From NCBI GenBank assembly GCA_022793355.1, contig JAAWCR010000204.1:1-7356 (forward strand): a DNA stretch of 7,356 bases, given 5' to 3'. The notes beneath the pieces are model-generated. The model searched no databases. It saw only the letters and a list, made by a program, of their open reading frames with translations, and had not been told where the DNA came from. Positions 6,521 to 7,356 of the stretch are shown here, piece after piece; position 1 is the first letter of the stretch; each line of letters opens with the position of its first letter. Source of the stretch: Lawsonibacter sp. GTDB taxonomy: Bacteria; Bacillota; Clostridia; Oscillospirales; Oscillospiraceae. Both the position numbers and the translations under genes were made by a program.

Positions 6521-7042
6521 TTACCTCGTGTCGTATTTTTCCGGGTCAAAGACCCGCTCGGTATTCAAAAGGCTGGTAGCCGAGCGGCTGTGGCAGATGG
6601 CGATGGCCAGGGCGTCGGCGGCATCGTCGGGCCGGGGAATCTCCCCCATGTTCAGCAGCCGCTGGGTCATAAGCATGATCTGCCGCTTGTCCGCCCCGCC
6701 GTAGCCCGTCACGGCCTGCTTCACTTGCATGGGGGTGTATTCGAAAATCGGCACCCCCAGCTTCTCCGCCGCCAGGAGGATCACCCCGCGGCCGTGGGCC
6801 ACCGAGATGCCGGTGGTAATATTTTTGGAGAAAAACAGCTCCTCCACCGCCATCTCGTCGGGGTGAAAGGTGTGAATCAGCTCCTCCATATCCTCGGAGA
6901 TTTGCAGCAACCGCCGGGACAGGGGGATACCTGGCGGGGTGGTGATTACCCCGTAGCGCAGGAGGACGTTTTTCTGCCGGTCCGCCCGGATGACCCCAAA
7001 TCCAATGGTGGCTACCCCGGGGTCGATGCCTAAGATAATCAT
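6521..7042 (-). CDS. ruvC: Crossover junction endodeoxyribonuclease RuvC
   Basis: A dimeric, metal-dependent resolvase that nicks Holliday junctions symmetrically. From ATG 7042 the protein has 173 residues, the normal family size. The four acidic catalytic residues are all present: D7 in MIILGIDPG, E67 in MAVEELFF (64-71), and D140 and D143 in DDAADALAIAI (139-149). Other family segments include SVAHGRGVILL (80-90) and the KQAVTGYGGADKRQ region (108-121). The longer reading from ATG 7114 adds 24 basic residues and lacks a ribosome-binding site, while ATG 7042 has GGAGG at 7048-7052. The gene is the first of the operon, with the promoter about 90 bases upstream. RuvC beside PolC argues for Clostridia rather than Bacilli. 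Confidence 0.96.
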   Translation of the reverse strand: MIILGIDPGVATIGFGVIRADRQKNVLLRYGVITTPPGIPLSRRLLQISEDMEELIHTFHPDEMAVEELFFSKNITTGISVAHGRGVILLAAEKLGVPIFEYTPMQVKQAVTGYGGADKRQIMLMTQRLLNMGEIPRPDDAADALAIAICHSRSATSLLNTERVFDPEKYDTR

Positions 7043-7047
7043 ACGCG

Positions 7048-7052
7048 CCTCC
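7048..7052 (-). promoter_or_regulatory. Ribosome-binding site fixing the ruvC start
   Basis: GGAGG on the minus strand lies 5 bases from ATG 7042. It settles the start over the upstream in-frame ATGs at 7114 and 7054: the first has no purine-rich site, and the second would place the GGAGG inside the coding region. Confidence 0.75.
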
Positions 7053-7118
7053 ATGCCCTGGGTATGGTTTTGTCCTCTTTTGAAAAAGAAAATCTTTGCT
7101 TTTCCCAAGCTCATACTA

Positions 7119-7322
7119 TTACATGATAATTATAGCACAAGTCTGGTAGAATGGGAACGAAAATTTTTTCTGCCTTCCCGCGCGATTGAAGTAGTGGGTA
7201 TGTACAACGGAGAGCGTGGTTTTAGCGGTGAAACCGTTGAATTTGGTAAACTCCCGGTAAAACACACCGCCGGCCATGGCCAGTATGGCATATAGCAAAG
7301 CTGAATTTATATAGCGTTTCAT
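7119..7322 (-). pseudogene. Truncated DUF2871-family membrane protein gene
   Basis: From ATG 7322, with GGGAGG in front of it 8 bases away, the first 45 residues match the DUF2871 N-terminus as I remember it. They show a transmembrane helix (about 5-21), then GGVFYREFTKFNGF (18-31) and the conserved VHTH (40-43). After F45 (base 7188) the similarity stops abruptly. The remaining 22 residues are a tail without the expected further membrane segments, and the frame ends at 7119. The family is normally about 130-140 residues with several helices, so roughly two thirds is missing. None of the other frames downstream restores it, which fits a deletion rather than a simple frameshift. The non-homologous tail overlaps the ruvC promoter. 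An ATG at 7346 would add eight residues but lacks support. It may be non-functional. Confidence 0.7.
7129..7157 (-). promoter_or_regulatory. Sigma-A-type promoter, extended -10, for the ruv operon
   Basis: On the minus strand a perfect TATAAT (7129-7134) is preceded by TGC, giving an extended -10 element. TTCCCA at 7152-7157, 17 bases upstream, is a 4-of-6 match to TTGACA. Transcription would start near 7122, leaving an untranslated leader of about 80 bases before ruvC. The leader is A/T-rich near 7075-7105 but shows no convincing riboswitch or terminator. No GAAC-N4-GTTC LexA-type operator overlaps the promoter. It is the only strong promoter found in the window and probably serves the whole unit down to polC. 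Confidence 0.7.
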
Positions 7323-7356
7323 AAGCAGTTCCTCCCTTATTTGCATTCTTGTTTCA

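Noticed and set aside
7043..7114. 24-residue N-terminal extension of RuvC from ATG 7114
   Set aside because: No ribosome-binding site precedes it, it starts only a few bases after the predicted transcription start, and RuvC proteins begin at the MxxLGIDPG segment.
1..7356. tRNA, rRNA, CRISPR arrays, insertion sequences or attachment sites
   Set aside because: I looked for cloverleaf arms, spaced direct repeats, transposase motifs and terminal inverted repeats and found none; the sequence is almost entirely coding.

Overview
The window looks like chromosome from a GC-rich member of the class Clostridia, plausibly a gut Oscillospirales bacterium near Flavonifractor or Lawsonibacter; that placement is inference. 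Two observations support it. A PolC-type replicative polymerase is typical of Bacillota. A RuvC resolvase is found in Clostridia, whereas Bacilli generally use RecU instead. Leu and Ser codons are strongly biased to GC-ending forms.

All nine intact or edge-cut genes lie on the minus strand and read from right to left. In transcription order they are: a truncated DUF2871 membrane-protein gene (7322-7119), ruvC (7042-6521), ruvA (6515-5907), a SUFU-domain protein (5898-5260), a DUF6054-family protein (5250-4918), ruvB (4865-3801, TTG start), a GNAT acetyltransferase (3790-3323), a DUF5655-family protein (3320-2940), a small uncharacterised protein (2895-2635), and the first 878 codons of polC (2634-1, cut by the window edge). 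From ruvC onward the gaps are 5, 8, 9, 52, 10, 2, 44 and 0 bases, so this looks like one long transcription unit. The only convincing promoter, an extended -10 type, lies just upstream of ruvC (7129-7157).

The functional core is DNA maintenance. RuvA and RuvB form the Holliday-junction branch-migration motor, RuvC cuts the junction, and PolC replicates DNA. Between these genes sit accessory genes with no established role in repair. Two of them, SUFU and DUF6054, split ruvA from ruvB. The SUFU family, and possibly the small protein upstream of polC, resemble families known or predicted as immunity proteins in polymorphic toxin systems, but no toxin gene is visible here.

The most notable points are the insertion between ruvA and ruvB, the small gene whose stop codon abuts the polC start, and the decayed DUF2871 gene whose tail is the ruvC promoter. 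I see no RNA genes, CRISPR array, insertion sequence or convincing new multi-gene system. No stretch over 300 bases lacks a gene.
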